Shown here: piece by piece, positions 1 through 12,355 of the stretch
How positions within the stretch are numbered: the stretch's first letter is position 1
How the letters are laid out: every line of letters starts with the position of its first letter
Assembly (NCBI GenBank): GCA_014925825.1
Contig: JACGCK010000075.1
Span: 1 to 64,000 of the forward strand
Length of the DNA: 64,000 nucleotides
Direction: 5' to 3'
Source of the DNA: Pholiota molesta
Taxonomy: Eukaryota; Basidiomycota; Agaricomycetes; Agaricales; Strophariaceae
Translations under genes and position numbers: made by a program
Notes under the pieces: generated by a model
What the model saw: only the letters and a program-made list of their open reading frames with translations
What the model was told of the DNA's origin: nothing
Databases searched by the model: none

Positions 1-469
1 CAATTGATGTATATGGCTTCCATAGGAATTTAATGCTTGCATAAATTTTGGCAAGCACCGTAGATGGCTGCGTATTAACATACGGTAGAGCGAAGAACAA
101 GGATTGGGCACGCCGGTGCCAGGAAGGTATAAAAGTACCGTATTATCGAAAGATATAGACGCACTGCTATGTCACGATCTACATAGCTGTCAATTGCATA
201 GCTTTCAATTGACTGTGCGGGACGAACAATACCTAAAGGTCCAAGGGTCTACGTATAGCGGTGAGCGGACTGACGCTGAGCAGCATGCATCAGCACATGT
301 CATCTCAAGCCTGTGATACTTGGAAGTTGGAAGTTGGAACAAAAAGGCGATGCGCACTAATAATATACTTTTAGACATATTGGCGATGCACGCGGCAGAT
401 GAGTGGGAACGAAACATCTACGTGGGCATTCGTCCTTCCTCTCGATTACGACCGACAACCAACGCTGCG
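1..469. other. 5' flank of NLR1, no gene seen
   Basis: No convincing coding sequence was found here. A TATA-like box (TATAAAAG) lies at 128-135 on the plus strand, about 340 bp before the NLR1 start codon. That is further than the roughly 170 bp seen in the K-flanked copies. A short direct repeat (ggaagttggaagttgg) is at 320-336. The sequence does not resemble the K block that precedes NLR2, NLR4 and NLR5. Confidence 0.35.
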
Positions 470-3400
470 ATGCAAGCACCTACTGGCAGAACCGACGCCT
501 CTCAGTCGAGCGGCGATCCTGCTCCCCAAGCGCCAACGGGCAGTAACACCGTCGTCGTTGACACCATCGATAAAGGACTCGACTTGACAATACCCTTGCG
601 GCCATTGTGAAGAAGTTGCAGAGGTCCTGCAGCATGCGCCATTCGTGAAGACGCTCACGGGAGTGATCCTACAGTTTATCAAAATCAGAGATGTACGTCC
701 GTACTTCTCTGGTGGCATTTCTTGTCTATACAGTGATGTCGAATTTCACAGGAGCTCGAAACAAATAAGAAGCGTTGCATCGAAATTATAGACAAAGTAC
801 TCAGCCTGTCGCGTTGGATCTGCGACAAGCTGGCGGTCATTGCAAAGTCTGGCGAGCGGGCCAAGGAGAATTTGGCACAAGTGGAGAATGCGCTCACTGA
901 TTGCGCAAGGTGAGTAAGACTGATTTATATCGTGATAATTGTAAGTCTAAATTCCGGCAAAGTACGCTCACCAAGATTTTGGGAGAGCTGAAGAAACACC
1001 AAGCTAGACCGAAATTGGTCAAGCTTGTAAGCCGTGGCATCGAAGACCTCAATAAACTCGATCGTTCTGTGGACGACTTGGAAAAACGACTCTTAAGGGT
1101 ACGTCGGCAAGATTACAGTAACCATGCACATCCTTTCATAATTTTCTTTGATACAAGGACATGGTTTTCGACATAAAATTGCAGCAGGGCATGCCAGTTA
1201 GTAGCGAAAATACGGATCCAGCTTCGCAGTAAGTTTTTACGTGGCATCTTTCGGATTTTAGAATGCTAATCGATCAGTAGCCCTTCCACCGAGGGTCACG
1301 ACGATATCCTCCCGCCAAAGCCATACTTGATAGTCGAGCGTGAAGTGCAGGTCAACATCGCCCTTCGCATCCTTCTCAGCGCGGAGCCCTCCCGAATTGC
1401 CATCCTCGAGGAGGTGGATTCGGAAAGACCACTTTGGCGCGAGCCATTCTTCACGATCCAAAGATTGCCGAGCGCTACCAATCTCGATACTTCTTGTCCT
1501 GCGAGGCGTTTACTGATGCCGATACCCTGCTTCTGGGTATTGGCAGTATGCTCGATATCAAAGCGTCGCCAACCGCTATGCTCGCGTCCATCCGACGTAG
1601 GCTAGAGACATCGGGCACACTACTTTGTCTCGATAACTTTGAAACACCGTGGAGCCCTCTGCCACTCGCAGCAAGGTCGAAGAATTGCTGGCATCCATCA
1701 CCGACATTTCTAAATTGTCCCTCATCATCACCACCCGTGGTACGCAAAGGCCGTCCAAAGTCGCATGGTCGCATCCTCTCCTCCCCCTTTATCAACCATA
1801 TCTTCCGAGAGTGCGCGAAAAATTCTACAGACCATCTGCGGGCCAGACTTTATTATCGACGAACCCACGCAAAACCTTCTTGATGTGGTCGATGGTATTC
1901 CTTTGGCGATCACTCTAATATCTAACCTCCTCCGAGACGGCGAAAGTTCGCGCTCATTATGGAATCGCTGGTTGAAACAAGAGACAAAGATCGTCGAGAA
2001 TGGTGGTGATGATCGGGAGTCGAATCTCAACGCATCGATAGCAATCTCAGTATCTAGCCCTAGGATAAAAAAGGATCCCGGCGCCATCGCTCTCCTTGCC
2101 ACTTTATCTCTACTTCCGGATGGCTTTCCTTTTGCTGCTATCGAACAACTGGGAGAATATCTCGGTATAAATGACATCCATAAGGCGGTACAAACACTGC
2201 AAGCTGTCGCATTGATCAAGCCACATGAAGCTATCTCATCCCCCGAATCCAAATGCTCTCACCTATCCGACTATTCTGCAATGAATTCCTTTCCCCCGAA
2301 ACCTCGCTAGTGCTTGAAAATGTGGCCAAATATTACATCACCATGTTAGAGTTTACAAGACTCAGCAATGCAGAATGTTATGCTCAGGTTGTTCCCGAGA
2401 TCCAGAATATCCACTTGGTCTTTCAGAGAGTATTCAAAGTTGGCTACTCCCAGGACATCACTCGCCTCATATATGCCACTTCCGATCTTACCGACTGGTC
2501 TGACTACATTGGATACCTATCCCAGGATACCATTCAGATGGCCCTCAAAAGCTCGGTCAATTTCCCTATCCCACATGCTAAATGTCTTATGTCACTTGGT
2601 CTCTTGTATCGCACTGAAGGCCAGGATACAAAGGCTGAAATTTGCTTTAGAGAGGCTGCTGTGCTCTTCAAGCAAGCAAAAGACGTGGATGGGGAGGCAG
2701 ATGCACTAGAACGCTCTGGTACCATGCTTTTTTATTTGGGGCAGCTCGACCAATCAGAAGTTGTATTCCAAACAAGCCTTAAACTCTATACCAAAACTGG
2801 CAATAAGCAGGGACAGGCACACGCTCGCGAAGGGCTTGGGAATTTGTACAGGTACCAGGGCCAATTTATGGAGGCACAGGCTACTTTATCAGATGCACTG
2901 GAGGCCTACCAACAGACCTCAAATCTTATAGGCCAAGCAAATGTTGCTCGAAGCCTATCTGATCTCCACTTCAGCCGCGGTAATCTAGTCAAAGCCGAGA
3001 AATATGCCACTGAAGCCTTGGACACAGCAAAACAAGCAAACTATGCAATAGGGGAGGGAAATGCACTCCAGGAACTGGGCCGCACATATCTTGCACTGGA
3101 CAGGGTTCCGGAAGCCAGGCAGGCTCTCGAGCAGGCCCATATGATACAGAGGCAGCAGAATGATTCCATTAGCCAGCTCAATGGCATCAACGACCTAGCG
3201 GAGGTTTACATCCAATCCGACCAGCTGTCTGCGGCAGAGGCACTGCTCACAGCATCCTCCAAGGTGGAGCTGGATGTAGTCCAGATACCCGACATTTTGA
3301 CCATGCTTGGATGGCTGTATATCTGTGGTGATCGCCTCGACAAGGCCGAACCCATTTTAGACGACGCCCTCCAGCGCTTCCAAAGATTTGATGACAAAGG

Positions 3401-3896
3401 CTGGCAGGCCAAGGTTCTCGGATATCTAGGGACCATATATCTCAAATCCAATCGACTGGACGAAGCGGAGCGGGCACTTAAATCTATCCCAGATCTTGGC
3501 ACGTGGATCGATGTCGAAATTCACCGACTCTGGGCCCTCGGGGAGCTCTACATCGTCAAAGGAGACCTCAAAGATGCGCAGGCTTCATTAAATGCAGCAA
3601 TGGCTGGATGCAAAGATTGGGGGGAATATCCATTGTCGTATCAGCAAGGCAACATCCTTCGCAGCATGGGCACCCTCCACGTGGAGCAAAGTCGCGCTGA
3701 TCTCGCAATCGACAAATTCAAGGAAGCGCGCGAGTTCCATCGCAAGGCGCAGTGGGTCTCCGAGCAGGCCACCGACCTCAAGCGACTCGGCGAGGCGTAC
3801 GAAATGCTGGAGAGGGCCGAAGAAGCAGAGGCAGCCTTCAGGGAGGCGGAGGACCTGATGGAGAGTGTGCGTGAGGCTCGCACCTTGAAGGAATAA
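470..3896 (+). pseudogene. NLR1: HeLo-like/NB-ARC/TPR gene, broken by frameshifts
   Basis: This is a STAND/NLR gene with the same five-exon layout as NLR3: exons about 470-692, 752-909, 963-1098, 1158-1228 and 1278-3896, with GT-AG introns and conserved phases. Comparison with NLR3 shows single-base deletions near 579 and 611 (exon 1), 1406 (inside the P-loop codons), 1655 (GGG to GG after the Walker B region), 1775 and 2245. The P-loop glycines and GKTT are still readable in a shifted frame. From 2253 the frame is open to the stop and encodes 547 aa of TPR repeats ending in TLKE. The N-terminal lineage matches NLR3, not NLR2/4/5. A full-length product cannot be made; a transcript of the intact 3' TPR half is possible but untested. 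Start chosen by alignment with the MQTP start of NLR2. Confidence 0.85.
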
Positions 3897-4797
3897 ATGT
3901 AGCTATGTGATTCTCATGTACTCGGTGCGAACGTGATTGGATATGGACATGTCATTGTATATTTTCGAATCATAGCATGATAACAAGTGGATCACTGTGG
4001 ATTTGAGTTCTCTTCGCGTCTTTCGCGATGGTGCACAAATGAGATCTATCTAAAAAACTGGTTTAAATAACGTGTATACACTCCAAATAGGATGAGTCAT
4101 TAGATATATCAAAATCGATCTCCTTGATTGCACTTCAAATTCGAAGGCAAAACGGCTTGACGGAGGTGAATGAAGGTCCATATAGCGCAGAAACGAGATT
4201 CATTATCATGGCGCAAATGGTACCCAGTCGCTCATGCAAAAAACAACCTTCAATGAAAATATATCAAACTATTCTACGTACATGGAACTCGGTACATAAA
4301 AGTACACGCGGATGGTAGATAACTGTCATATTAGTTTCTACATTAAGCACGATGAGAAAAGATAGCACGTATCATAGGAACAATGTCAACGTAGCAGGAA
4401 GGTTGCAAGTTCGGCCGTCAGACACAGAGAAAATCACCGTCCGCGCAGTACCCCACTATGTACCTACTTAACTTGCGCTGCTCTGGCATAGCTGGGTATC
4501 CAACCCAACGTGGTACGCACATCACTACCTGCCATCGTTTCTAAGCATAAAAACATACAATGCTGGATTGAAAATGGGAACATACGAGTTTGTATCCTTA
4601 GAATGACAACCTACAGGAATAATGCTCGCGAGGTCGGAGGAGCCGGAGGGTGGTGGATAAGCAGGAAGACGATTATTTCCTGGACACGAAAGATGAGCTT
4701 AGTTAGGTGATATCACATTCGTAAAGCACTGACGACGATCATCTATGCCCAAGAGGGGGAGAAATAAAATGCACAATTAATTCGCTTACCGAAGTGT
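3897..4797. repeat. Block D, unit 1 (3' flank of NLR1)
   Basis: First block of the repeated downstream region; related copies follow the other four NLR genes (from 16048, 27639, 39944 and 60642). Nearly identical to the block behind NLR3 (27639-28530), differing at scattered positions. The first 100 bp after the stop are shared by all five copies and probably hold the 3' UTR and polyadenylation region. No convincing gene is present. Confidence 0.7.
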
Positions 4798-5760
4798 CTA
4801 CAAACACGCGCTGCGTGTCGGCGTCGTCGTGATCTCGGAGATCCAAGGGTTGAGGATCCGAATTCGCAGCCAGTTTTGGATATAGACGGCTACAGAGGGT
4901 CCATTCGCACAAGCGCTATCGTAAATTGTAGTCCGATAAGGATACAAACAATAAAATTCAACCACAGATTCAGTAACGTACCACATGCCGCCGAGCCTTG
5001 CTCTTCTACCACTCCCCTGCGAATTGATCGCCAAATAATTTCCTGACAGACTGAAAATTAGCATCAGTTTCTAACCGTACAATAGCATATATAGGTACTT
5101 ACTTCGCTCTGAAGTGTAAGAGGCTGAACATCCAGCGAGACCGAGCGTGTCACCAACTGCTGAAGGTGTGTTGAGAGCGGAGAAACGGGGGATTTGCCAT
5201 CGGAGGAGCAGATGTAGCGGTTGTAGACACATATCGTCGGTCACTTCCATCGAGTGCATGCCGGCAGCCGAGGGTCGACCGTCGAGATTGGGATCGGAGG
5301 CGACTGCACAAGAAGGGACTGGAGGGTGTGGTGAGCGGACGCGCCTATTTTCCATAAGGACGCAATGAAGTGCCAATAGGTGGGTGCAGCCCAGCTGCAA
5401 GGTGGTATTCATAGAGAAATGGGCGATGGTGGGGTTGAATTTTCTTCCGAAGAGGCACCTGGACCGGAGATATCTGTAGAGATAGAGAGTCAATCCACGG
5501 GTAGACAAAGATGGGAGCGAGCGCCTACATTAGTAGAAATGCGCCACAGCGGCAGACGAGCATCACAAAGCTTGATGCTCTCCAATGGTGACCCTAGGAG
5601 AAGTTGAACACAGTCAAGGAATCGTGGCTCGAGCACTCTGATGAGGTGGACAATACTTCATGGTGGGGCTGGTGTCGGACGATGGCACATCAAAGGGCTA
5701 CGCGGAAGATACGGTACCGAGTCTAGAGGTAGGGGCGGAGGCGTGATTGCGTGATCGAAG
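4798..5760. repeat. Block E, unit 1
   Basis: Repeated in units 2-5 (from about 16871, 28531, 40801 and 61540). It contains fragmented open frames on the minus strand with GT-AG-like boundaries, for example an intron-like stretch around 4920-4980. I read it as a decayed minus-strand gene of unknown family, because no frame stays open across copies and no domain is recognised. Confidence 0.5.
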
Positions 5761-6500
5761 GTCAGGCCTCAGGCTCCGTGCCAAAAGTCGAATAAACATG
5801 TTAATGGGGCCATCTGTCCCAACAAATGGACATCAGTAGAGTGTGCGCGCAAAATGGGTTGAATCGTACGATATCCGCTATGAGGAACAGCGGCAAGACG
5901 ACACCTGGTCGAAACGCGCCCTTGGAAGGGCCATCTGTGGCAGGAGAAGACCAGGATGTAGACGACGCCCCAAAGAAGGGGTAGGACGAAGAACCAGCAT
6001 GGGCGCGAAGACAGTGACGGATTGGATCGAAAGATACGCGAGGATATGCATCGGGGTAATCTGGCACGAGGATGTTATGTTATGTAATCGACTAAGAGTG
6101 CAAAGAGATAAGCTGTAGTACGTGGGTGATCCAAGCAAGATCCAAGGATGGCGTTTAGTGCGGTCGTTGTGTGTAGTTCCATTGCGAGTTGATTGCGAGC
6201 CAAGCAGAGTAAAGTACTTAGAGTTCAGACGACATATCTGTCGCCGACTCTCCGCCCTCTTAGTCTCGCAACTCTGATCAGCGCTCGAAATGTCTGTTTC
6301 AATGTTCCTCCACTCGTCCCAAAGACCCCGACCGTTTTTTTTCACCAATCCGATAGAGCTTCCAGAAATGTCAGATCGTCATTGAAATGTCTATTATTGG
6401 GGTTCTCTCACACACACCAGACACTTGTGACAGTGTGCGATCCGGAAAGTCGGTAACGTTCTGAATTTCATTAATACGCATGAAACTGCTCTGTACTTAA
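5761..6500. repeat. Block F, unit 1
   Basis: Shared with units 2 (about 17641-18430) and 3 (about 29400-30240). Only the distal part is present in unit 5 (from 62461) and it is missing from unit 4. No gene recognised; open frames are short and not conserved between copies. Confidence 0.5.
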
Positions 6501-7490
6501 CATTCATAACCTACACTGGCACTTCGCAGACATCCAAGACCTCCGGCAGCGTCGAACGAACGCCGTCGCGCAACTACGCTGTAGTGCAAACTCGGCCGAT
6601 CCGTCAGCGGCGCGCGACGAGGGTAAGTAGGGATTTATCAGAATGCAGAACAAGGCATATGAGGTCAACGTTAAGGATGTGGTCATCCCTAATTGAATTG
6701 GCAGCAGCGTTCGGTCCAGCGTGCGGATACCGAGGCACCGAGGCTGCCTCATCCACATCGCACCCATAATCCGACAAGGGTCCCATGCTTTCGGTGATGC
6801 GAGTACTGGATCCCTAGAGAGCGTCGGAAACATGGACTTCGGCATAGATTCTGGGTTTGTTATATTGGAGGATGGAGCGGGAGGAGTCAGTCGGCCAATG
6901 ATCATGAGGCGCGTAACGCCTGGACATGAGTCGTGGGGGGCCCTAGACGTCGACCATCCATACGCAGGCGAGGTCATTAGCACTGAAGGATGCACGACAT
7001 AGGCGAAATTGATCGCAGATGTGGGAAACGAGGATTTACAGAAGCATGGGTGTCGCGCTGAAACGCTGAAACGTTGAGGTCCAATAAGTAGAATATCAAG
7101 ACAGCATAAGGATGGGATGACTACGGGTGTCCAAAACATCGAGCAGGAGCAGAGAAGAGAAGAGGAATAGGAGAGCACTCTGGCGCCCCTACCGTGACGG
7201 GCCTTGGGTTCGGCCAATCGCCTCGCTACGGCCGCCCACACTACCCGACTGCGTGGCCAATGCACTAGAGGGGCGCGTGGATATCGGCAGAGGAACGATG
7301 TACACGAAATTGTGACATCAGGAACGAATTTTGCGTCGCGCTGAAACAGTCCGTGACCATAACATGTCGCGGGACCGTGACGAAGTTGGCATCACCGCAG
7401 GCACGCAAGAAGTTTAGCAGGAGACAAAAAGTAGGAACTGGAATTCCTGCAGGCGTCCAAGGAGCCATTATTATGGCTGATCAGCTTGCG
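6501..7490. repeat. Block G, unit 1
   Basis: Repeated at about 30240-31180, 41300-41960 (partial), 62740-63660, and partly at 18985-19500. The longest frame is a 253-aa minus-strand ORF (6504-7265). It is broken in the other copies and has no recognisable domain, so I treat it as remnant sequence, not a gene. Confidence 0.5.
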
Positions 7491-8380
7491 CGGCCTCATC
7501 GCCTACGCGACGTTTCGTCCCCAGACTGAGAATTACAACGTCACATACAGGAAATCGAACAGAGATATGGATCGTGTGATCGATGAGAGGAGAAGACGAG
7601 AATTATCGCAATGTTCCTTAGGCATCCTCACTTGGAGATCAGGCAAATGAGGTCGATCCCACATCGCAGGGAACCCATATAGTATAGTATGCATCGCAGA
7701 AATGGGAAGGATGCAAAGAAGACAGCCAGAAATTTGCGAAAACGCACGGGATTGGGGTGGAGAACAGAGGTATACGTTGGAGAGAAATCGCCGTTCGAAC
7801 AGAATAGATACTTCTGACAAGATAGGTCAGAATGGGCGCGTCGAAAGGTCTACGAGAGGCATACGTACTTACGATGGAACAAAAACGCGTGTGGGATGCG
7901 GGCATCACGGTCAAAGGAGAAGCCATGGACGCTGGATCGTTGGGAAGTGGCCGCGATAGTACCAGAGCACCTGCAGACGTCCCATCTGGAGAGTACGTTG
8001 GCGGCGGGGTATAGAGACCCGACGCGGTCTGACATTGACATCGAATAGGGGAAAAACGGATGGAGGTCGTTCCATCCTCCGCACCATGCACGTAAGAGTG
8101 TTGGAGTGGAGGCGCAGGCAGGCCGCGCAGGCGTGCAATGCCCAGCACTTGTTCGAACACCGGTGATAACGCCAGCGCGTTCATTCTACAATTCAAGTGG
8201 CCCCAGGACTGGAAGTAGCATACGAGCGTCGTAGATCGTAGCCGCGGCAAGGGGATAATAGAGTCGTGAGCGGCTGACGGCGAGGGGAGAACCTTGTCAG
8301 TGAGGAAATGGATCCGACGTCGAAAGACGCGGCATGTATATGAGTGCGACATAACTCGGCAGAGGCAGGGCGAATTAGGA
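7491..8380 (-). repeat. Block H, unit 1: remnant of a decayed minus-strand gene family
   Basis: Repeated at about 31180-32100, 41960-42850 and 63660 to the window end, and more distantly related to block K. Minus-strand translation gives hydrophobic and cysteine-rich stretches separated by stops, with plausible splice sites (for example GTACGTATG near 7866 on the minus strand). The similar pieces in several blocks point to one old multi-copy gene family. I cannot name it. Confidence 0.4.
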
Positions 8381-9339
8381 AATTAGGATGGTTTTAGGAT
8401 GTTGCAGGAGTCCCCCGTTGGCGAAGAAGAACTGGGATGGACCCTGTATGTCATGCCGGCGTGCGTCCAACCTCATCCATCCTTCTTTGCCTTCTCGCCC
8501 TTCTGCTCATTGTCCTCGTCGTGGTCCGCCTCATCATTGCGCTTGCAATCTGCCCTATCGCCATCCTCGTCATCGCGCTTGCGCCCATGCTCTGCGGCCC
8601 TTCCTCGACAAAGCGGAGCCATTGGCAGCCATGACATCAGAGGCGAAGTTGAAGTTAACGCCCTGGTCGATGACCTCAAGGCCTATGGACACGCCGAGCT
8701 GGAAAAGGTCGTCGACAATGCGGCTGAACTCGCCGATAGGGGTTGCGGGTGGCGTTCAGCGAACTTTGGCTATGGAAACAGCGACGGTCTCGCTTTCGAT
8801 GAGCATGAAGTGTTTGGCGACACGTCAGAATCTGGAGGGGAGATTGTTAGCGGAGGAAGACAGAGGGATGGGCAAGATCGGAAAAAAGAAGTGGGGATAG
8901 AGCAGGGAGGGAAGGATGGAGCGCGACGATGGGACGGAACGAAGAGATAGGATGGGATGCTAGGGACTCACGCTGGTCTCGTAGACGAGGCGAAGCGCAT
9001 ACACCTTGTCTGTTGCCCTGAGGATGCCAATCCAATCGTCCTCGGCGCGAGAGCCGTAGAGACTAAGAGAGCGCAACCAGGCTCACACTCAGAGCAATGG
9101 GCCAGTTGCGGCTGCGGCGGAGGGTTGTGCACGGGAGACAATGCCCTCCTCGCCCCATTCAAAGTTGGCGTCTATAGCGATGGCTATTACGCGTCAAAAA
9201 TGAGGTGGGAAAAGATATCGACGTACCATCGAGGACCTTTCGAAGGTACCGGCTTCCTGGAATCTGGTGTCGAGTAAGTGCATGATTTGGTATATGGAAG
9301 ACAAAGAGGACTATCGGGAGTATGTAGCCGCGGTATAGC
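8381..9339 (-). repeat. Block I, unit 1: remnant with acidic low-complexity stretch
   Basis: Repeated at about 32100-32460 and 42850-43640. On the minus strand all three copies keep a segment reading like VSIGLxVxxQxVNFxSD, followed by a charged tract beginning KRDDEDGD. Frames and stops differ between copies, so this is a decayed exon of an unrecognised gene. Another minus-strand exon-like piece lies at about 8990-9170, with GT-AG boundaries around it. Confidence 0.35.
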
Positions 9340-10735
9340 CTAGCGTAAAAAGAAAGAGCACGGACCATCAGCCACAAATAGCAAACAAATCACCGGTCCG
9401 CACTCCCCGACCCTGACTTCGGCCTCTATCATTATGCGCACATCGACGAGTCGACGACCAAGCGCGTTCCCACATCGACAAAGCCTCCAATGCCCTCCCC
9501 CACCGCGCGTTCTCCAGCACACCCGATATCTGCGCTCCCATAGGAAATCCTCAAAAACATCTTCATTCACTGCCTCCCGCGCGACCCTCTCCTCCAACGG
9601 CAGCCAAGCAGCACGACAGCGCCCATCCTCCTCTGCCATATCTGTTCGTCCTGGCGACAGCTCCCCCAAGCTTCTGCCACCCTCTGGACACATCTTTCAA
9701 AATGCTTTCCCCATTGTAGCACTGCAATTCCCCTCCTCTGGCCCCGCCTTCGAATGGACATATGAGTTTTAAAGAGCGCGATATCGCGTTCTGCGCTGGT
9801 GGAAAGCGAAGCAGGGTCAGATCCCGCCGTTTCTTGCCTTCAAGGTGGCCCAAATAGAACCGCGGCGACATAAACCAAAAGCCAACGACAAGCAAATCTG
9901 CATTCCTTCTCCAATATCTAACTTCGGCGCAATATCTCGAACGTGTTCTTCTGGAACTGGATCCATCATCCATGCGAAGGCTCTAGCTGGACATCCAACC
10001 GTCTTCCATAGCCTCCATACGGCGCTAGCAGAACACGAACACACATCGAACGGAAATATACCAGCTCCAGACCCTCCTGACAACGCCATCCCTCCCAGCA
10101 CTGCGGCGTCTATCCCTAATGGTCAGCTTCTCGGGGTCTACCCTACTCTCTACCCTCACCCAGCTCTCCCTGCACACCTCCTGTCCTGGCTCTCCCTTAT
10201 TCGCGCCGTCCCACGCCTCCGATGGGGCACTTCGACCTCGCCCTCGGCGCTCCGCCGCACACTCTCCCCACGCCACCCCACATCCTCCGCTATGTACCCT
10301 CCCAGCGCTGACGGCACTGTCCATCGTGATCCGCAGCACCCTAGACCGCAGCGCCGTCTGCCCCCTCAGCGCCCTGTCCACGGCCCTCCACCTCCCGAGC
10401 GTGCACACGCTCGCGCTCTCCCCGCCCGGCGCGTGAGTATGGGAAGACGGCCGCGCCCTCCGCGAGCTCTCCACCGCGCTCGCCTCCACGCCCGCGGTCA
10501 CGCAGCGCGCACTCGAGGACGCACGTCGCCCCGCTCTGGCGCCGCGCCGCGCCGCGCCTGCACCTCGCGTTCCCCGCCCCGCCCCGCCCCGCGCTGCACG
10601 CAGCCGCGGGAGGCCGTTCCTCGCGCTGTTCGTGCGCGGGCTCCTCGCCGCGGCGCGCGCGTGGCGCGATCTCCGGAACGCGGGCGTGCCCTGCAGCGCG
10701 GTCGTGATCAGCAACTGCGCGCCGTTTTTTTTTTT
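9340..10735 (+). pseudogene. Block J, unit 1: F-box gene remnant
   Basis: A plus-strand remnant of a fungal F-box protein. Around 9545-9660 one frame reads an F-box-like run (EILKNIFIHCLPRDP, then ILLCHICSSWRQL), the pattern common in agaricomycete F-box genes. The homologous C-terminal half runs in several frames to about 10735, including an STPAVTQ-type leucine-rich segment and a VVISNC motif near the end. An in-frame stop precedes the F-box helix and frames change at least four times, so it is broken. Very GC-rich at the 3' end, closing in a poly-T run at about 10725-10736. Copies are in unit 2 (C-terminal half only) and unit 4 (split by the retrotransposon). Confidence 0.6.
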
Positions 10736-12355
10736 CACTAGATGCTAATACTTACGAACATGGGAGTGCCGCCGCAGCTTTCGAGATTCTTAGTTTGACG
10801 CGAGGTTGCATGGTGTCCATAGGGAGTCGAGCGCACGTCGATAAATATGACATCCTACAAGGCGTACGGGCATATTATGGTGGACAGCGGGGTGATTCAG
10901 AATGTACGGCTTGGACACGAGGGGTGTGGTACGGAGGGCGGAGGAAGCAGAGGTATCGGCGCGTGCGATTGGCGCTGGAGTGTGGATAGAACCTTGAGCG
11001 GCCTTCGCGGCGTTCCGTCTCCAAGTTGAGAATGACATCCTCCGGTGCACGTACTGAACGTACGCAATGGTGGCAGGCACCGCGTCATCGATGGAGATGC
11101 CACGGTACATGCAATGAGCTGCCCAGAGCCATCGACACTTGTCGATCGATTCGACATCGCATGACATTCGTATGGCTGCCATATGCGTCACAGAAATGGG
11201 AGGAGTCAAGAGGGCCGCTCAAGATGGGGTGAACAACAGAATTATAGCTTGGACAGAATTCCTTCTTCGGATAGAGTAGGTACTTCTGATGGGGGATACT
11301 TAGGTCAGAATGGGTGCGTCGATAGGAGAACGCAAGGCATACGTACTGTACGATACCAATGAGACGCCTGTACAGGGATATGGGCACCGCCATCAAAAGA
11401 GAAGTCACGGACGTTGGATTGTTGGGGAATGGCTCTAGTGCAGAATCCAGGACCAGCAGCACCTGGCGATGACACAGGAAGGGTCCATATACCGTGCGGA
11501 GAGTGCGATGGCGAGGACCTGACGTGGCCTGGCAGTCACATCGAATAGAAAAGGATGGACGGAGGTCAGAAAAATATAGCCATCAGTGCCTGGAGTGCAT
11601 TACGACTTTGAGATACGATAGAGCTGAAGCAATTAGCGGCTGAATGGTGCAGAAAGGTTGCTGATCAGTAAGAGGTGCGAGGAGGGGAACGAAGAAAGAC
11701 TCGTACGTTCTGACCAGCGCTGACCTCGATCTCACCGTCCGTACCCATCATCCTATCAGTGTCATAACTTGTTCATTCGCTTCTTTCACCATGAACATTC
11801 GACAGGTCGCGCGATCTGAGTGAGGAATAGAGAGCGGAGCGGCGATGATCATGCGGTGGGAGCTGAGAAACGAGCGAGCATAGCACTGGTTGAGCACATA
11901 ATTCGGATGGAAGGGAGAGACTGTAGAGAAAGGTCAATATCGTCCCGGACACCTGACAGAGAACGTGAGCGTGATGCAACTGAAAGGAAGAAGAAAACGG
12001 TGCATACCGTCTGTGCGCATGCTCGCACTCCAGCCTAGACATCTTGACGCAGTAAACGTGAGTGCGAGTATCAGCGATGCTGTGGCAATGGGGACGATGA
12101 AGGGAGGAGGAAGACCTGGTGCGGTGTGAAAACCCAAGCGCCGGGCTTTAACCGCTGACCGGTCCGGGCGTCTAAAGACTAGTTGGGCGAGCGCGCACAA
12201 AGTACCTGCCTACGGCAGAGGCCCATTAAATTTCTCAGTACATGTACAAGAACCGAGTGAATTGTATAGATAAATCATGATACTAGAAAGTGGCACTGCA
12301 TTGCTGTGAAGTTTGAACCTGTGCCTACAATAATCGAACAAAACCACACCAGTCG
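10736..12355 (-). repeat. Block K, unit 1, upstream of NLR2
   Basis: This block precedes the promoter of NLR2 and, in related form, of NLR4 (34596-36232) and NLR5 (55408-56955). The NLR2 and NLR5 versions are almost identical. Minus-strand frames include a 139-aa ORF (10790-11209) and a frame with one hydrophobic segment near 12060-12110. Splice-like junctions are present, but stops interrupt every reconstruction. Probably a decayed gene divergent from the NLR; family not recognised. Confidence 0.45.

Noticed and set aside
188..213. Imperfect palindrome (tcaattg...caattga) before NLR1
   Set aside because: Short, AT-rich and not repeated before other copies; no basis to call an operator or element.
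470..3896. All frameshifts explained as sequencing or assembly errors
   Set aside because: NLR3 (2.6-kb exon) and gypsy pol (3.4 kb) are free of indels in the same window, and the broken copies also show substitutions and larger indels. Error remains possible for the single T-run shift in NLR4.
6504..7265. 253-aa minus-strand ORF in block G
   Set aside because: Homologous blocks in units 3, 4 and 5 have stops and indels in this frame, and no domain is visible.
10736..12355. Calling block K/H fragments a DUF6533/DUF6534-type fungal membrane protein
   Set aside because: Some hydrophobic stretches invite it, but no continuous signature of either family could be read in any frame.
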